A stretch of DNA of 64,000 nt from Streptomyces sp. NBC_01723 (GTDB lineage: Bacteria > Actinomycetota > Actinomycetes > Streptomycetales > Streptomycetaceae). Below are positions 44,155 through 53,074 of this stretch, in pieces (positions within the stretch are counted from its first letter, which is position 1; each line of letters starts with the position of its first letter). The stretch is from positions 2,530,001 to 2,594,000 of the forward strand of contig NZ_CP109171.1 of the NCBI RefSeq assembly GCF_036246005.1, read 5' to 3'. The notes under the pieces are model-generated. The model searched no databases and had not been told where the DNA came from. It saw nothing but the letters and a program-made list of their open reading frames with translations. The position numbers and the translations under genes were made by a program.

Positions 44155-45498
44155 ATGGCGACGAACCCGGTACCCCGGTTCCCGGACGGCTTCCTGTGGG
44201 GCGTGTCCACCTCGGCACACCAGATCGAGGGCGCGGCCGGCCTGCGCGAGCGCTCCGTGTGGGACGACTTCACGGACCGGCCGGGCCGGGTGAAGGACGG
44301 CTCGACGGCGGCGGTGGCCTGCGACCACTACCACCGCCACCGTGAGGACGTGGCGCTGCTGGCGGACCTCGGCGTCGACGCGTACCGCTTCTCGGTCTCC
44401 TGGCCCCGGGTGAACGCGCCGGGCGGTCTCGACTTCTACGACCGTCTGGTGGACGACCTGTGCGCGGCGGGCGTCCGGCCGGTGCCGACGCTCTTCCACT
44501 GGGACCTGCCGGCCAGTCTGGACTGGCTTGAGCGGGACACCGCCGCCCGGTTCGCCGCGTACGTGTCGGTCGTCGCCGATCGGCTGGGCGACCGGGTCGG
44601 CAAGTGGATCACCCTCAACGAGCCCGCCGAGCACACCCTGCTCGGCCACGCCCTCGGCACCCACGCCCCCGGCCGCACGCTGCTCTTCGACGCCCTGCCG
44701 GTCGCCCACCACCAGCTCCTCGCGCACGGTCTGGCGGTACGGGCGCTGCGCGCGGCGGGCGCCACGGACATCGGCATCGCCAATTCGCACGGGCCCACCT
44801 GGCCCGCCTCGGACGACCCGGCCGACCGGGAGGCGGCGGACCTGTACGACGTCCTGCTGAACCGGATGTTCAGCGACCCGCTGCTGACCGGGCGGTACCC
44901 GGAGGGGATCGGCGAGCTGATGCCCGGGGACGTGACGGCCGACCTGGAGGTCGTCGCGGAGCCGCTGGACTTCTACGGCGTGAACTACTACGCGCCGGCC
45001 CGGGTGGGCGCCCCGCTGGGCACCGGGACGGAGTCCGGCGGGGTGACCCTCCCGGCCGAACTGCCCTTCTCGCTGCGCGCCATCGAGGGCCGGCCGCTGA
45101 CGGACTTCGGCTGGCCGGTCGTCCCCGAGGGGCTGACCGAGCTGCTCACCGGCCTGCGCGACCGCTACGGCGACCGGCTCCCGCCCGTCGTCATCACCGA
45201 GAACGGCTGCTCCTACGAGGGCCTGGACGACCAGGACCGCATCACCTACCTCGACGGGCACGTCCGCGCCCTGCACCGGGCCGTCGAGGCGGGGGTGGAC
45301 GTCCGCGGCTACTTCGTGTGGTCGCTGCTGGACAACTTCGAGTGGGCCGAGGGGTACGCCCGCCGGTTCGGACTGGTCCACGTGGACTTCACGACGCTGG
45401 AGCGCACGCCCAAGGCGTCGTACGGGTGGTTCCGGGACCTGGTCCGCGAGGGGCGGCGGGGCGGGCGGCCGGGTGCCGCCGGACCGCCGCGCATATAA
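44155..45498 (+). CDS. Family 1 glycoside hydrolase (beta-glucosidase)
   Basis: This 447-residue (beta/alpha)8 enzyme has FPDGFLWGVSTSAHQIEGAA at the start, acid/base Glu156 in WITLNEPAEHTLLGHALG, and nucleophile Glu349 in VVITENGCSYEGLD. The C-terminal aglycone-site sequence is GYFVWSLLDNFEWAEGYARR. It has no signal peptide, so it probably hydrolyses imported cellobiose or other beta-glucosides in the cytoplasm. No sugar transporter or LacI regulator is adjacent. The start at 44155 fits the predicted promoter. Confidence 0.94.
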   Translation: MATNPVPRFPDGFLWGVSTSAHQIEGAAGLRERSVWDDFTDRPGRVKDGSTAAVACDHYHRHREDVALLADLGVDAYRFSVSWPRVNAPGGLDFYDRLVDDLCAAGVRPVPTLFHWDLPASLDWLERDTAARFAAYVSVVADRLGDRVGKWITLNEPAEHTLLGHALGTHAPGRTLLFDALPVAHHQLLAHGLAVRALRAAGATDIGIANSHGPTWPASDDPADREAADLYDVLLNRMFSDPLLTGRYPEGIGELMPGDVTADLEVVAEPLDFYGVNYYAPARVGAPLGTGTESGGVTLPAELPFSLRAIEGRPLTDFGWPVVPEGLTELLTGLRDRYGDRLPPVVITENGCSYEGLDDQDRITYLDGHVRALHRAVEAGVDVRGYFVWSLLDNFEWAEGYARRFGLVHVDFTTLERTPKASYGWFRDLVREGRRGGRPGAAGPPRI

Positions 45499-45604
45499 AA
45501 ACCTCGGCACTGTCGGCGGGGAGTCGTACGCTGGAGGCAGCAGACCACACCCGTCACGCGGCACGCGCCGCAGAGGAGGACGAGCAGGCCTAGAGCGCCG
45601 GCCC

Positions 45605-46684
45605 ATGACTCAGACACCCTCAGCCCACACCCCCGCGCAGGGGCAGGCGAGAGCACAGATCAGCGTCCCCGCCCAGCACCCCATGGTGACCGTCCTGGGC
45701 TCCGGAGACTCCCTCCTGCGCGTGATCGAGAAGGCCTTCCCGGCGGCCGACATCCATGTCCGGGGCAATGAGATCAGCGCCGTCGGCGACACCCAGGAGG
45801 TCGCCCTCATTCAGCGCGTTTTCGACGAGATGATGCTGGTGCTCCGCACGGGGCAGCCGATGACGGAGGACGCAGTGGAACGCTCGATCGCCATGCTCAA
45901 GGCGAGCGAGAACGGGGAGAGCGACGGCCAGGAGACCCCGGCCGAGGTGCTCACGCAGAACATCCTGTCCTCGCGCGGTCGCACGATCCGCCCCAAGACG
46001 CTGAACCAGAAGCGGTACGTCGACGCGATCGACAAGCACACCATCGTCTTCGGCATCGGCCCGGCGGGCACCGGCAAGACCTACCTGGCGATGGCGAAGG
46101 CCGTGCAGGCCCTCCAGTCCAAGCAGGTCAACCGGATCATCCTGACCCGCCCGGCGGTCGAGGCCGGCGAGCGGCTCGGCTTCCTGCCGGGCACGCTCTA
46201 CGAGAAGATCGACCCGTATCTGCGCCCGCTGTACGACGCGCTGCACGACATGCTCGACCCCGACTCGATCCCGCGCCTGATGGCGGCCGGGACGATCGAG
46301 GTCGCGCCGCTGGCGTACATGCGCGGCCGCACGCTGAACGACGCCTTCATCATCCTGGACGAGGCCCAGAACACCAGCCCCGAGCAGATGAAGATGTTCC
46401 TCACCCGCCTCGGCTTCGAGTCGAAGATCGTGATCACGGGTGACGTCACGCAGGTCGACCTGCCCGGCGGCACCAAGTCGGGTCTGCGGCAGGTCCAGGA
46501 GATCCTGGACGGCGTCGAGGACGTCCACTTCTCCCGGCTCACGTCGCACGACGTGGTCCGGCACAAGCTGGTGGGCCGTATCGTCGACGCCTACGAGTTG
46601 TACGACAGCCGGAACGGCACCGAGAACGGCTCCCACAAGGGCGGCCACGCTCCGCGAAACGGTGCCAAGGCCAAGGGGAAGTAG
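45605..46684 (+). CDS. phoH: PhoH family ATPase
   Basis: The product is 359 residues from the ATG at 45605. The N-terminal region [20 protein letters not shown] precedes the P-loop ATPase core, with Walker A GPAGTGKT at 152-159, [20 protein letters not shown], and Walker [21 protein letters not shown] followed by the arginine-containing [12 protein letters not shown]. PhoH proteins are RNA-associated ATPases and are consistently next to ybeY, implying a shared role in ribosome or RNA maintenance. A GAGGAGG lies too far upstream to help the chosen start. It opens the phoH-ybeY-CBS run. Confidence 0.94.
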   Translation: MTQTPSAHTPAQGQARAQISVPAQHPMVTVLGSGDSLLRVIEKAFPAADIHVRGNEISAVGDTQEVALIQRVFDEMMLVLRTGQPMTEDAVERSIAMLKASENGESDGQETPAEVLTQNILSSRGRTIRPKTLNQKRYVDAIDKHTIVFGIGPAGTGKTYLAMAKAVQALQSKQVNRIILTRPAVEAGERLGFLPGTLYEKIDPYLRPLYDALHDMLDPDSIPRLMAAGTIEVAPLAYMRGRTLNDAFIILDEAQNTSPEQMKMFLTRLGFESKIVITGDVTQVDLPGGTKSGLRQVQEILDGVEDVHFSRLTSHDVVRHKLVGRIVDAYELYDSRNGTENGSHKGGHAPRNGAKAKGK

Positions 46685-46696
46685 ACCAGCACGACC

Positions 46697-47194
46697 ATGT
46701 CGATCGACGTCAACAACGAGTCCGGAACCGAGGTCGACGAGCAGGCGATCCTCGACATCGCCCGCTACGCGCTCGCGCGGATGCGCATCCACCCGCTCTC
46801 CGAGCTCTCGGTGATCGTCGTGGACGACGGCGCCATGGAGCAGCTGCACATCCAGTGGATGGACCTGCCCGGTCCGACGGACGTGATGTCCTTCCCGATG
46901 GACGAGCTGCGCCCGCCCGCCAAGGACGAGGACGAGCCGCCGCAGGGGCTGCTCGGCGACATCGTGCTCTGCCCGGAGGTCGCCGCCAAGCAGGGCACCG
47001 AGGCGCCGACGCAGCACTCCATGGACGAGGAGCTCCAGCTCCTGACCGTCCACGGGGTGCTGCACCTGCTCGGCTACGACCACGAGGAGCCGGACGAGAA
47101 GGCCGAGATGTTCGGTCTCCAGGCCGCCATCGTGGACGGCTGGCGTGCGGAGCGGGGCCTGACCGGCCCGTCTCCGGCCCCGACCGTCTCATGA
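46697..47194 (+). CDS. ybeY: Endoribonuclease YbeY
   Basis: The product is 165 residues. The zinc-binding [11 protein letters not shown] (H-x3-H-x5-H) is the family signature, preceded by the central strand region [14 protein letters not shown]. It functions in 16S rRNA 3'-end maturation and 70S ribosome quality control. It starts 12 bp after phoH, and its stop overlaps the next gene's ATG (ATGA, 47191-47194). Confidence 0.96.
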   Translation: MSIDVNNESGTEVDEQAILDIARYALARMRIHPLSELSVIVVDDGAMEQLHIQWMDLPGPTDVMSFPMDELRPPAKDEDEPPQGLLGDIVLCPEVAAKQGTEAPTQHSMDEELQLLTVHGVLHLLGYDHEEPDEKAEMFGLQAAIVDGWRAERGLTGPSPAPTVS

Positions 47195-48495
47195 GCCTCC
47201 CCCTGGTCGCGGGCGCCGTGGCCCTGATCGTGGTCGCCTGGCTCGCCGCCTGCGCGGAGGCGGGCCTGGCCCGGGTCTCCAGCTTCCGGGCCGAGGAGGC
47301 GGTGCGGTCCGGGCGGCGCGGTGGGGAGAAGCTCGCCAAGGTCGCCGCCGACCCGACGCGCTATCTCAACGTGGCGCTGCTGGTCCGCGTCGCCTGCGAG
47401 ATGGCAGCCGCCGCGCTGGTCGCGTACGCCTGCCTGCAGGAGTTCGCCAACACCACCGAGGCCCTGCTGATCGCCATCGCGGTCATGGTGCTCGTCTCGT
47501 ACGTCGCCGTCGGGGTCTCCCCGCGCACCATCGGCCGCCAGCACCCGCTGAACACGGCGACGGTCGCGGCGTACGTGCTGGTGCCGCTGGCCCGCGTCAT
47601 GGGCCCGATCCCGTCGCTGCTCATCCTCATCGGCAACGCGCTCACCCCCGGCAAGGGCTTCCGCCGCGGTCCCTTCGCCTCCGAGGCGGAGCTGCGCGCG
47701 CTGGTCGACTACGCCGAGAAGGAGTCCCTGATCGAGGCCGAGGAGCGCCGCATGGTGCACTCGGTGTTCGAGCTGGGCGACACCCTCGTCCGCGAGGTCA
47801 TGGTCCCGCGCACCGACCTCGTGGTCATCGAGCGCTACAAGACCATCCGGCAGGCGCTCGCCCTCGCCCTGCGCTCGGGCTTCTCCCGGATCCCGGTCAC
47901 CGGGGACAGCGAGGACGACATCGTCGGCATCGTGTACCTGAAGGACCTGGTCCGCAGGACGCACATCAGCCGGGAGGCGGAGAGCGACCTGGTCTCCACC
48001 GCGATGCGCCCCGCGACCTTCGTGCCCGACACCAAGAACGCCGGTGACCTGCTGCGCGAGATGCAGAAGGAGCGCAGCCACGTCGCCGTCGTCATCGACG
48101 AGTACGGCGGCACGGCCGGCATCGTGACCATCGAGGACATCCTGGAGGAGATCGTCGGCGAGATCACCGACGAGTACGACCGGGAGCTGCCGCCGGTCGA
48201 GGAGCTGGGCGGGGACCGCTTCCGGGTCACCGCGCGCCTCGACATCGGCGACCTGGGCGAGCTGTACGGCCTGGAGGCGTTCGACGACGAGGACGTGGAG
48301 ACGGTGGGCGGTCTGCTGGCGAAGGCGCTGGGCAGGGTGCCGATCGCCGGTGCCTCCTCGATCGTGGAGCTGCCCGACGGGCGGGAACTGCGGCTGACCG
48401 CGGAGGCCGCGGCGGGCCGCCGGAACAAGATCGTGACGGTGCTGGCGGAGCCGGTGGGCGCCACGGAGGCGCCGAAGGAGGCGGCGGAGGAGTGA
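47191..48495 (+). CDS. CNNM/CorC-type membrane protein with CBS domains
   Basis: The product is 434 residues from the ATG overlapping the ybeY stop. The N-terminal DUF21 region has about three to four membrane helices ([20 protein letters not shown], then [20 protein letters not shown]). Two CBS motifs follow ([40 protein letters not shown]), then a C-terminal CorC_HlyC domain. Often called hemolysin-like, such proteins are now linked to Mg/Co efflux. No haemolytic role should be assumed. It is co-translated with ybeY and the next gene. Confidence 0.93.
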   Translation: MSLPLVAGAVALIVVAWLAACAEAGLARVSSFRAEEAVRSGRRGGEKLAKVAADPTRYLNVALLVRVACEMAAAALVAYACLQEFANTTEALLIAIAVMVLVSYVAVGVSPRTIGRQHPLNTATVAAYVLVPLARVMGPIPSLLILIGNALTPGKGFRRGPFASEAELRALVDYAEKESLIEAEERRMVHSVFELGDTLVREVMVPRTDLVVIERYKTIRQALALALRSGFSRIPVTGDSEDDIVGIVYLKDLVRRTHISREAESDLVSTAMRPATFVPDTKNAGDLLREMQKERSHVAVVIDEYGGTAGIVTIEDILEEIVGEITDEYDRELPPVEELGGDRFRVTARLDIGDLGELYGLEAFDDEDVETVGGLLAKALGRVPIAGASSIVELPDGRELRLTAEAAAGRRNKIVTVLAEPVGATEAPKEAAEE

Positions 48496-48851
48496 GTCCC
48501 GAGGAGCTGCGCGACTTCTGCCTGTCCTTCAACGCCTCGGTGGAGGACTTCCCCTTCAACCCAAAGACCACGGTCTTCAAGGTGCTGGGGAAGATGTTCG
48601 CGCTGTCCTCGCTGGACGGGCGCCCGCTCACGGTCAACCTCAAGTGCGACCCGGACGACGCGGTGCGGCTGCGGGCCGAGCATCCGGGGCTGATCGTCCC
48701 CGGCTACCACATGAACAAACGGCACTGGAACACGGTGACCGCCGGCGGCGGACTCCCGGACCGTGTGGTCCGGGAGCTGGTCGAGGACTCGTACGACCTG
48801 GTGGTCGCCGGTCTGCCGCGCGCCGACCGCCTCCGCCTCGACCGTCCCTGA
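48492..48851 (+). CDS. MmcQ/YjbR-like protein
   Basis: The product is 119 residues, starting at a GTG whose GTGA overlaps the stop of the CBS gene. [20 protein letters not shown] at the N-terminus, KVLGKMFALSSLDGRPLTVN and YHMNKRHWNTVTAGGGLPDR are the hallmarks of the MmcQ/YjbR double-wing fold. The family is called DNA-binding by structural analogy, but its role is not established. It is tightly linked to the upstream genes. Confidence 0.9.
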   Translation: MSPEELRDFCLSFNASVEDFPFNPKTTVFKVLGKMFALSSLDGRPLTVNLKCDPDDAVRLRAEHPGLIVPGYHMNKRHWNTVTAGGGLPDRVVRELVEDSYDLVVAGLPRADRLRLDRP

Positions 48852-48885
48852 GCCCGCCCCTGATCACTGAACGTATGCTCGGTCC

Positions 48886-49239
48886 ATGACCGAGACTCCC
48901 GCCCTCGATCCCGAGGACCGCAAGATCGTCACCCTGGCCCGTTCCGCGCGGGCCCGCAACGGTGTGCCCGAGGGGGCGGCCGTGCGCGACGAGACCGGAC
49001 GCACCTACGTCGCCGGGACCGTGGCCCTGGACTCGCTGAAGCTGAGCGCGCTGCGTACCGCGGTGGCGATGGCGGTGGCGTCCGGCGCGAAGTCCCTGGA
49101 GGCGGCGGCCGTGGTGACCGAGGCGGAGTCGGCGTCGGCGGAGGACCGGGCGGCGGTGCGGGACCTGGGCGGTCCCGGGACTCCGGTGCTGGTCGCCTCG
49201 CCGGACGGAACGGTCCGCTCCACGGTGAGCGCGGGCTGA
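48886..49239 (+). CDS. Cytidine deaminase-fold protein lacking the zinc site
   Basis: The product is 117 residues. Order and spacing follow cytidine deaminases: a helix (DPEDRKIVTLARSARARNGV), strands with GRTYVAGTVALDSLKLSALR in place of the G..N.E....CAE zinc helix, then a helix AVAMAVASGAKSLEAAAVV. The catalytic C/H-A-E and P-C-x-x-C motifs are absent, and the protein contains no cysteine or histidine at all. It cannot be an ordinary zinc deaminase; a binding or structural role is more likely. It sits 34 bp after the MmcQ gene and 51 bp before era. Confidence 0.75.
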   Translation: MTETPALDPEDRKIVTLARSARARNGVPEGAAVRDETGRTYVAGTVALDSLKLSALRTAVAMAVASGAKSLEAAAVVTEAESASAEDRAAVRDLGGPGTPVLVASPDGTVRSTVSAG

Positions 49240-49290
49240 GGGCGCCCTGCCGTCGACCTTGGTACGGCGGGGCTCCAAGGATCAGGGACA

Positions 49291-50253
49291 ATGGGCGCCA
49301 TGAGCGTTCGTACCCAGTCATCCGAAGAACCGGCCGAGACTGTTCACCGGGCCGGCTTCGCCTGCTTCGTGGGCCGCCCCAACGCGGGCAAGTCCACCCT
49401 CACGAACGCTCTGGTCGGGCAGAAGGTGGCGATCACCTCGAACCGTCCGCAGACCACGCGGCACACCGTGCGGGGCATCGTGCACCGCGAGGAGGCCCAG
49501 CTGATCCTGGTGGACACCCCCGGGCTGCACAAGCCGCGCACGCTGCTGGGCGAGCGGCTGAACGACGTGGTGCGCACGACGTGGGCCGAGGTGGACGTCA
49601 TCGGTTTCTGTCTGCCGGCCAACGAGAAGCTGGGCCCCGGTGACCGCTTCATCGCCAAGGAGCTGGCGGGGATCCGGAAGACGCCGAAGGTCGCGATCGT
49701 CACGAAGACCGACCTGGTCGACGGCAAGACCCTGGCCGAGCAGCTGATCGCGATCGACCGGCTCGGCGAGGAACTGGGCATCACCTGGGCGGAGATCGTC
49801 CCGGTGTCGGCCACCGGGAACAAGCAGGTCGACCTGCTCGCGGACCTGCTGACCCCGCTGCTGCCCGAGGGCCCCGCGCTCTACCCCGAGGGCGACCTGA
49901 CCGACGAGCCCGAGCAGGTCATGGTCGCCGAGCTGATCCGGGAGGCCGCGCTGGAGGGCGTCCGGGACGAGCTGCCGCACTCCATCGCGGTGGTCGTCGA
50001 GGAGATGCTCCCGCGCGAGGACCGCCCCGCCGACAAGCCGCTCCTGGACATCCACGCCAACGTTTTCATCGAACGCCCCAGCCAGAAGGGCATCATCATC
50101 GGCCCCAAGGGCAAGCGCCTGAAGGACGTCGGCATCAAGTCCCGCAAGCAGATCGAGGCCCTCCTCGGCACACCCGTCTTCCTGGACCTGCACGTGAAGG
50201 TCGCCAAGGACTGGCAGCGCGACCCCAAGCAGCTGCGACGACTGGGGTTCTGA
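49291..50253 (+). CDS. era: GTPase Era
   Basis: The product is 320 residues from the ATG at 49291; an ATG three codons later is equally possible. G1 GRPNAGKS is at 28-35, the switch I region SNRPQTTRHTVRG, G3 DTPG, G4 TKTD and G5 VSATG. The C-terminal KH domain contains GIIIGPKGKRLKDVGIKSRK. Era binds the 3' end of 16S rRNA and guides 30S assembly, in keeping with ybeY nearby. The last 73 bp including the stop are repeated exactly 54 bp downstream. Confidence 0.96.
   Translation: MGAMSVRTQSSEEPAETVHRAGFACFVGRPNAGKSTLTNALVGQKVAITSNRPQTTRHTVRGIVHREEAQLILVDTPGLHKPRTLLGERLNDVVRTTWAEVDVIGFCLPANEKLGPGDRFIAKELAGIRKTPKVAIVTKTDLVDGKTLAEQLIAIDRLGEELGITWAEIVPVSATGNKQVDLLADLLTPLLPEGPALYPEGDLTDEPEQVMVAELIREAALEGVRDELPHSIAVVVEEMLPREDRPADKPLLDIHANVFIERPSQKGIIIGPKGKRLKDVGIKSRKQIEALLGTPVFLDLHVKVAKDWQRDPKQLRRLGF
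50181..50253 (+). repeat. 73-bp direct repeat, copy within the era 3' end
   Basis: Bases 50181-50253, from CCTGGACCTGCACGTGAAGG through the TGA stop, are identical to 50308-50380. This copy encodes the last 23-24 residues of Era (ending DPKQLRRLGF). Confidence 0.95.
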
Positions 50254-50307
50254 CGCGCCCCCTGCCCCGCACACCGGCCACGCGGCGGCAGCCGCAGATC
50301 GACACAG

Positions 50308-50380
50308 CCTGGACCTGCACGTGAAGGTCGCCAAGGACTGGCAGCGCGACCCCAAGCAGCTGCGACGACTGGGGTTCTGA
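50308..50380 (+). repeat. 73-bp direct repeat, non-coding copy downstream of era
   Basis: This is a perfect copy of the era tail starting 127 bp after the first. The 54 bp between the copies and the sequence after the second copy differ, so the duplicated segment is bounded exactly at the era stop codon. No start codon and ribosome binding site make it a gene. It lies in the 145-bp convergent gap between era and the PfkB-type kinase gene. Confidence 0.95.
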
Positions 50381-50398
50381 GCCGACGGCTCCGGGCGG

Positions 50399-51574
50399 TC
50401 AGGACGGGGGGCGGAAGCCGATCGTCGGGACGGCCCGGCGCAGGGGCCAGGCGGCGGGCGGGTCGTCGGGGAGCAGGGCGGCGAGGAACGCGTAGCGGCG
50501 CAGGGCCGCGGGGTCCTGGCCCCGGACCGACTGGACCTTGCGCCACCAGGTGGCGATCTCGCCCCAGCCGGGCGCCGACAGGGAGCCGCCGAACTCCTGG
50601 ACCGAGAGGGCGGCGGTCAGACCGGCGAAGGCGAGCCGGTCGGCCAGGGGCCAGCCGGCCAGGGTGCCGGTGACGAACCCGGCTACGAAGACGTCCCCCG
50701 CACCGGTCGGGTCCAGGGCCTCCACCTCGATCGCCGGGACCTCGGCGCTCTCCCCCGTCCTCCGGTCCACCGCGTACGCGCCCTCCGCGCCGAGGGTGAC
50801 CACGGCGAGCGGCACGTGCTCGGTCAGGGCGTGCGCCGCGGCGCGCGGGCAGGTGGCGCCGGTGTAGCGCATGGCCTCCTCCGCGTTGGGCAGGAAGGCC
50901 TCGCAGTGCGCGAGGTCGGAGAGCCCGGCCAGGTCCCAGGCGCCGGTGTCGTCCCAGCCGACGTCGGCGAAGACGCGGGTGCCGCGGGCGGCGGCCTGGG
51001 CGATCCAGGGGGCGCTCACGCCGGGCGTGAGGGAGGCGACGGCGGCACGCGCACGCGGCGGGCAGTCGGGGGACGGCTCCTCCGGCGGCGGCTCGTGGCC
51101 GTGGGAGACCATCGTGCGCTCCCCCTCGTACGCCATCGAGACCGTCACCGGCGAGTGCCAGCCCGGAACGGTGCGCGAGGAGCCGAGGTCGATGCCCTCG
51201 CCCTGGGCCAGGGCGTCCCAGCAGTAGTCGCCGTAGTGGTCGTCGCCGAAGGCCGCGGCGAGCGAGGTGCGCAGGCCGAGGCGGGCCAGGGCGGTCGCCA
51301 TGTTGGCGATGCCGCCGGGGCTCGACCCCATCCCGCGGGCCCAGGACTCGGTCCCGCGCACTGGTGCGGAGTCGAGCCCGGTGAAGACGACGTCGAGGAA
51401 GACGGTGCCGGTCAGATACACGTCCCAGGGCGGGTCCTGCGGGCCGCGCAGCGCGGCGAGAGGATCAACCCTGGACCGGCGGTGCGATTCCTCGTCCTGG
51501 GCGTGGCGATGGCTTCTCGCGTCGGCCGGCATGGCAGGCACGTCGGACGCGGTGGACACGGTGGACGCTGTCAC
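50399..51574 (-). CDS. PfkB family carbohydrate kinase
   Basis: The product is 391 residues from the GTG at 51574, with a CAGGGAG site 7 bases ahead. A polar N-terminal extension of about 45 residues precedes the ribokinase fold (VYLTGTVFLDVVFTGLDSAP; SSPGGIANMATALARLGLRT). The catalytic signature is ALDPTGAGDVFVAGFVTGTL, with Asp as base and the anion hole. Sugar specificity is unclear. The gene follows glucarate dehydratase by 65 bp, so its substrate may be a product of sugar-acid catabolism, such as a 2-keto-3-deoxy sugar acid; this is inference. Confidence 0.88.
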   Translation of the reverse strand: MTASTVSTASDVPAMPADARSHRHAQDEESHRRSRVDPLAALRGPQDPPWDVYLTGTVFLDVVFTGLDSAPVRGTESWARGMGSSPGGIANMATALARLGLRTSLAAAFGDDHYGDYCWDALAQGEGIDLGSSRTVPGWHSPVTVSMAYEGERTMVSHGHEPPPEEPSPDCPPRARAAVASLTPGVSAPWIAQAAARGTRVFADVGWDDTGAWDLAGLSDLAHCEAFLPNAEEAMRYTGATCPRAAAHALTEHVPLAVVTLGAEGAYAVDRRTGESAEVPAIEVEALDPTGAGDVFVAGFVTGTLAGWPLADRLAFAGLTAALSVQEFGGSLSAPGWGEIATWWRKVQSVRGQDPAALRRYAFLAALLPDDPPAAWPLRRAVPTIGFRPPS

Positions 51575-51639
51575 GGTGCGCTCCCTGGCATGGTGCGGAT
51601 CCCGCCAGTGTGCACCACGCCGCCGACAATCCCCGCGTC

Positions 51640-52935
51640 CTACCAGCGCGGCACGGACGGGGTGACCCAGTCCGGGTCCGCCACCCGCATCGCGGCGGCG
51701 TCGTCGCGGTCGCGCAGGGTCCCGTCGTCGTCGAGCCAGCGCCGGTGCAGGAACGCGAGGCGGTCACGGTCGAGTTCGACACCGAGGCCGGGGGCGTCGG
51801 AGACGGTGACACGGCCGCCGTCGAAGACGAGCCGTTCGGTGAGCACGTCCTCGGACTGCCAGGGGTAGTGGGAGTCGCAGGCGTGGTGCAGGTTGGGCAC
51901 GGTGGCCGCGACGTGGGTCATCGCGGCGAGGCTGATCCCGAGGTGGGTGTTGGAGTGCATGGACACGCCGACGCCGAAGGTGCGGCAGACGGCGGCGAGC
52001 TGCTGGGTGTTGCGCAGTCCGCCCCAGTAGTGGTGGTCGCAGAGCACGACCTGGACGGCGCCCTTGGTGAACGCCTCCTGGATCTCGGCGAACGTCGTCA
52101 CGCACATGTTGGTGGCGAGCGGCACCCCGGTCTTCGCGGCGACCTCGGCCATGGCCGGCGTGCCGAGCGCGGGGTCCTCCAGGTACTCCAGGACGTCCCC
52201 GAGTTCCTCGGCGACCCTGAGCGAGGTCTCCACGGACCAGGCGCCGTTGGGGTCCAGGCGCAGCGGGTGTCCGGGGAAGGCGCCGGCGAGCGCCCTGATC
52301 GCGGCGATCTCCTCGTCGGGCGGGAAGACACCGCCCTTGAGCTTGAAGGAGGTGAAGCCGTACCGCTCGGTGAAGGCGCGGGCCTGTGCGACCACGCCGG
52401 CCGGGTCGACGGCGGCGCCCCAGTCGTCCCGTTCGGCGGCGACGCCCTCGGGGTGGGCGGCCCACTTGTAGAAGAGGTAGGCGCTGTACTCGACGGAGTC
52501 GCGGACCTTGCCGCCCAGCAGCGCGTGCACGGGCAGGCCGAGCGCCTTGCCGAGTGCGTCCAGGCAGGCGACCTCGAAGCCGGAGACGACGGACAGGCGC
52601 AGCTTGTCGGCGGTCTGGACGCCGCGCAGCCCGCCGACGTCGACCCGGGCGGAGACCCGGGAGCCGTCGACGGCCACCTCGTCGGCCGCGTTGAAGAGCC
52701 CGTTCAGATCGCTGACCTGACGGCCGACCAGCTTCTCGGCGAAGGGCTGGGCCAGCTCCAGGTACTTGGCGTCGCCGTAGGTCTCGCCGATGCCGGTGAC
52801 CCCGTCGGCGGTCTCGACCTCGATGATCAGGCGGGGCGTGTACGGCTGGTGCACGCCCTGCGTGTTGAGCAGCGGAGGGTCCGCCACGAGGATCGGCGTG
52901 AGGTGGACGGCCGTGATGGTGAGGTCGGCGGTCAC
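51640..52935 (-). CDS. gudD: Glucarate dehydratase (enolase superfamily)
   Basis: The product is 431 residues from the GTG at 52935, with CAGGAG 8 bases ahead. The N-terminal capping domain includes LTPILVADPPLLNTQGVHQP. The barrel has the K-x-K base in FTSFKLKGGVFPPDEE, metal-binding Asp in LRLDPNGAWSVET, further acidic ligands around EYLEDPALGT, and catalytic His in VSMHSNTHLGISLAAMTHVA. Residues and length match GudD, which dehydrates D-glucarate to 5-keto-4-deoxyglucarate. It leads a two-gene unit with the PfkB kinase under a conspicuous palindromic operator. Confidence 0.9.
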   Translation of the reverse strand: MTADLTITAVHLTPILVADPPLLNTQGVHQPYTPRLIIEVETADGVTGIGETYGDAKYLELAQPFAEKLVGRQVSDLNGLFNAADEVAVDGSRVSARVDVGGLRGVQTADKLRLSVVSGFEVACLDALGKALGLPVHALLGGKVRDSVEYSAYLFYKWAAHPEGVAAERDDWGAAVDPAGVVAQARAFTERYGFTSFKLKGGVFPPDEEIAAIRALAGAFPGHPLRLDPNGAWSVETSLRVAEELGDVLEYLEDPALGTPAMAEVAAKTGVPLATNMCVTTFAEIQEAFTKGAVQVVLCDHHYWGGLRNTQQLAAVCRTFGVGVSMHSNTHLGISLAAMTHVAATVPNLHHACDSHYPWQSEDVLTERLVFDGGRVTVSDAPGLGVELDRDRLAFLHRRWLDDDGTLRDRDDAAAMRVADPDWVTPSVPRW

Positions 52936-52978
52936 GGGGCGGCTCCTGGGAGGTCGAGTCCGGCGGCGAACGGGGTCG

Positions 52979-53011
52979 TCTCCATATGTAGACGCAATCC
53001 ACATATGGAGA
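52979..53011 (-). promoter_or_regulatory. Operator palindrome upstream of gudD
   Basis: TCTCCATATGT (52979-52989) and ACATATGGAGA (53001-53011) are perfect 11-bp inverted arms separated by 11 bp, centre-to-centre two helical turns. Each arm holds CATATG. The site is 44-76 bp upstream of the gudD start, where a GntR- or IclR-type catabolic repressor would bind. No regulator gene is adjacent. Confidence 0.7.
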
Positions 53012-53074
53012 TCGAGATTAGATAGCCGACCCCGAGGCGTCAATGGTGCGGCCGACCGGGGCGGTGCCGCCGCG

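Noticed and set aside
50181..50380. The era duplication read as attL/attR of an integrated element
   Set aside because: Only 54 bp lie between the copies, with no integrase, excisionase or cargo.
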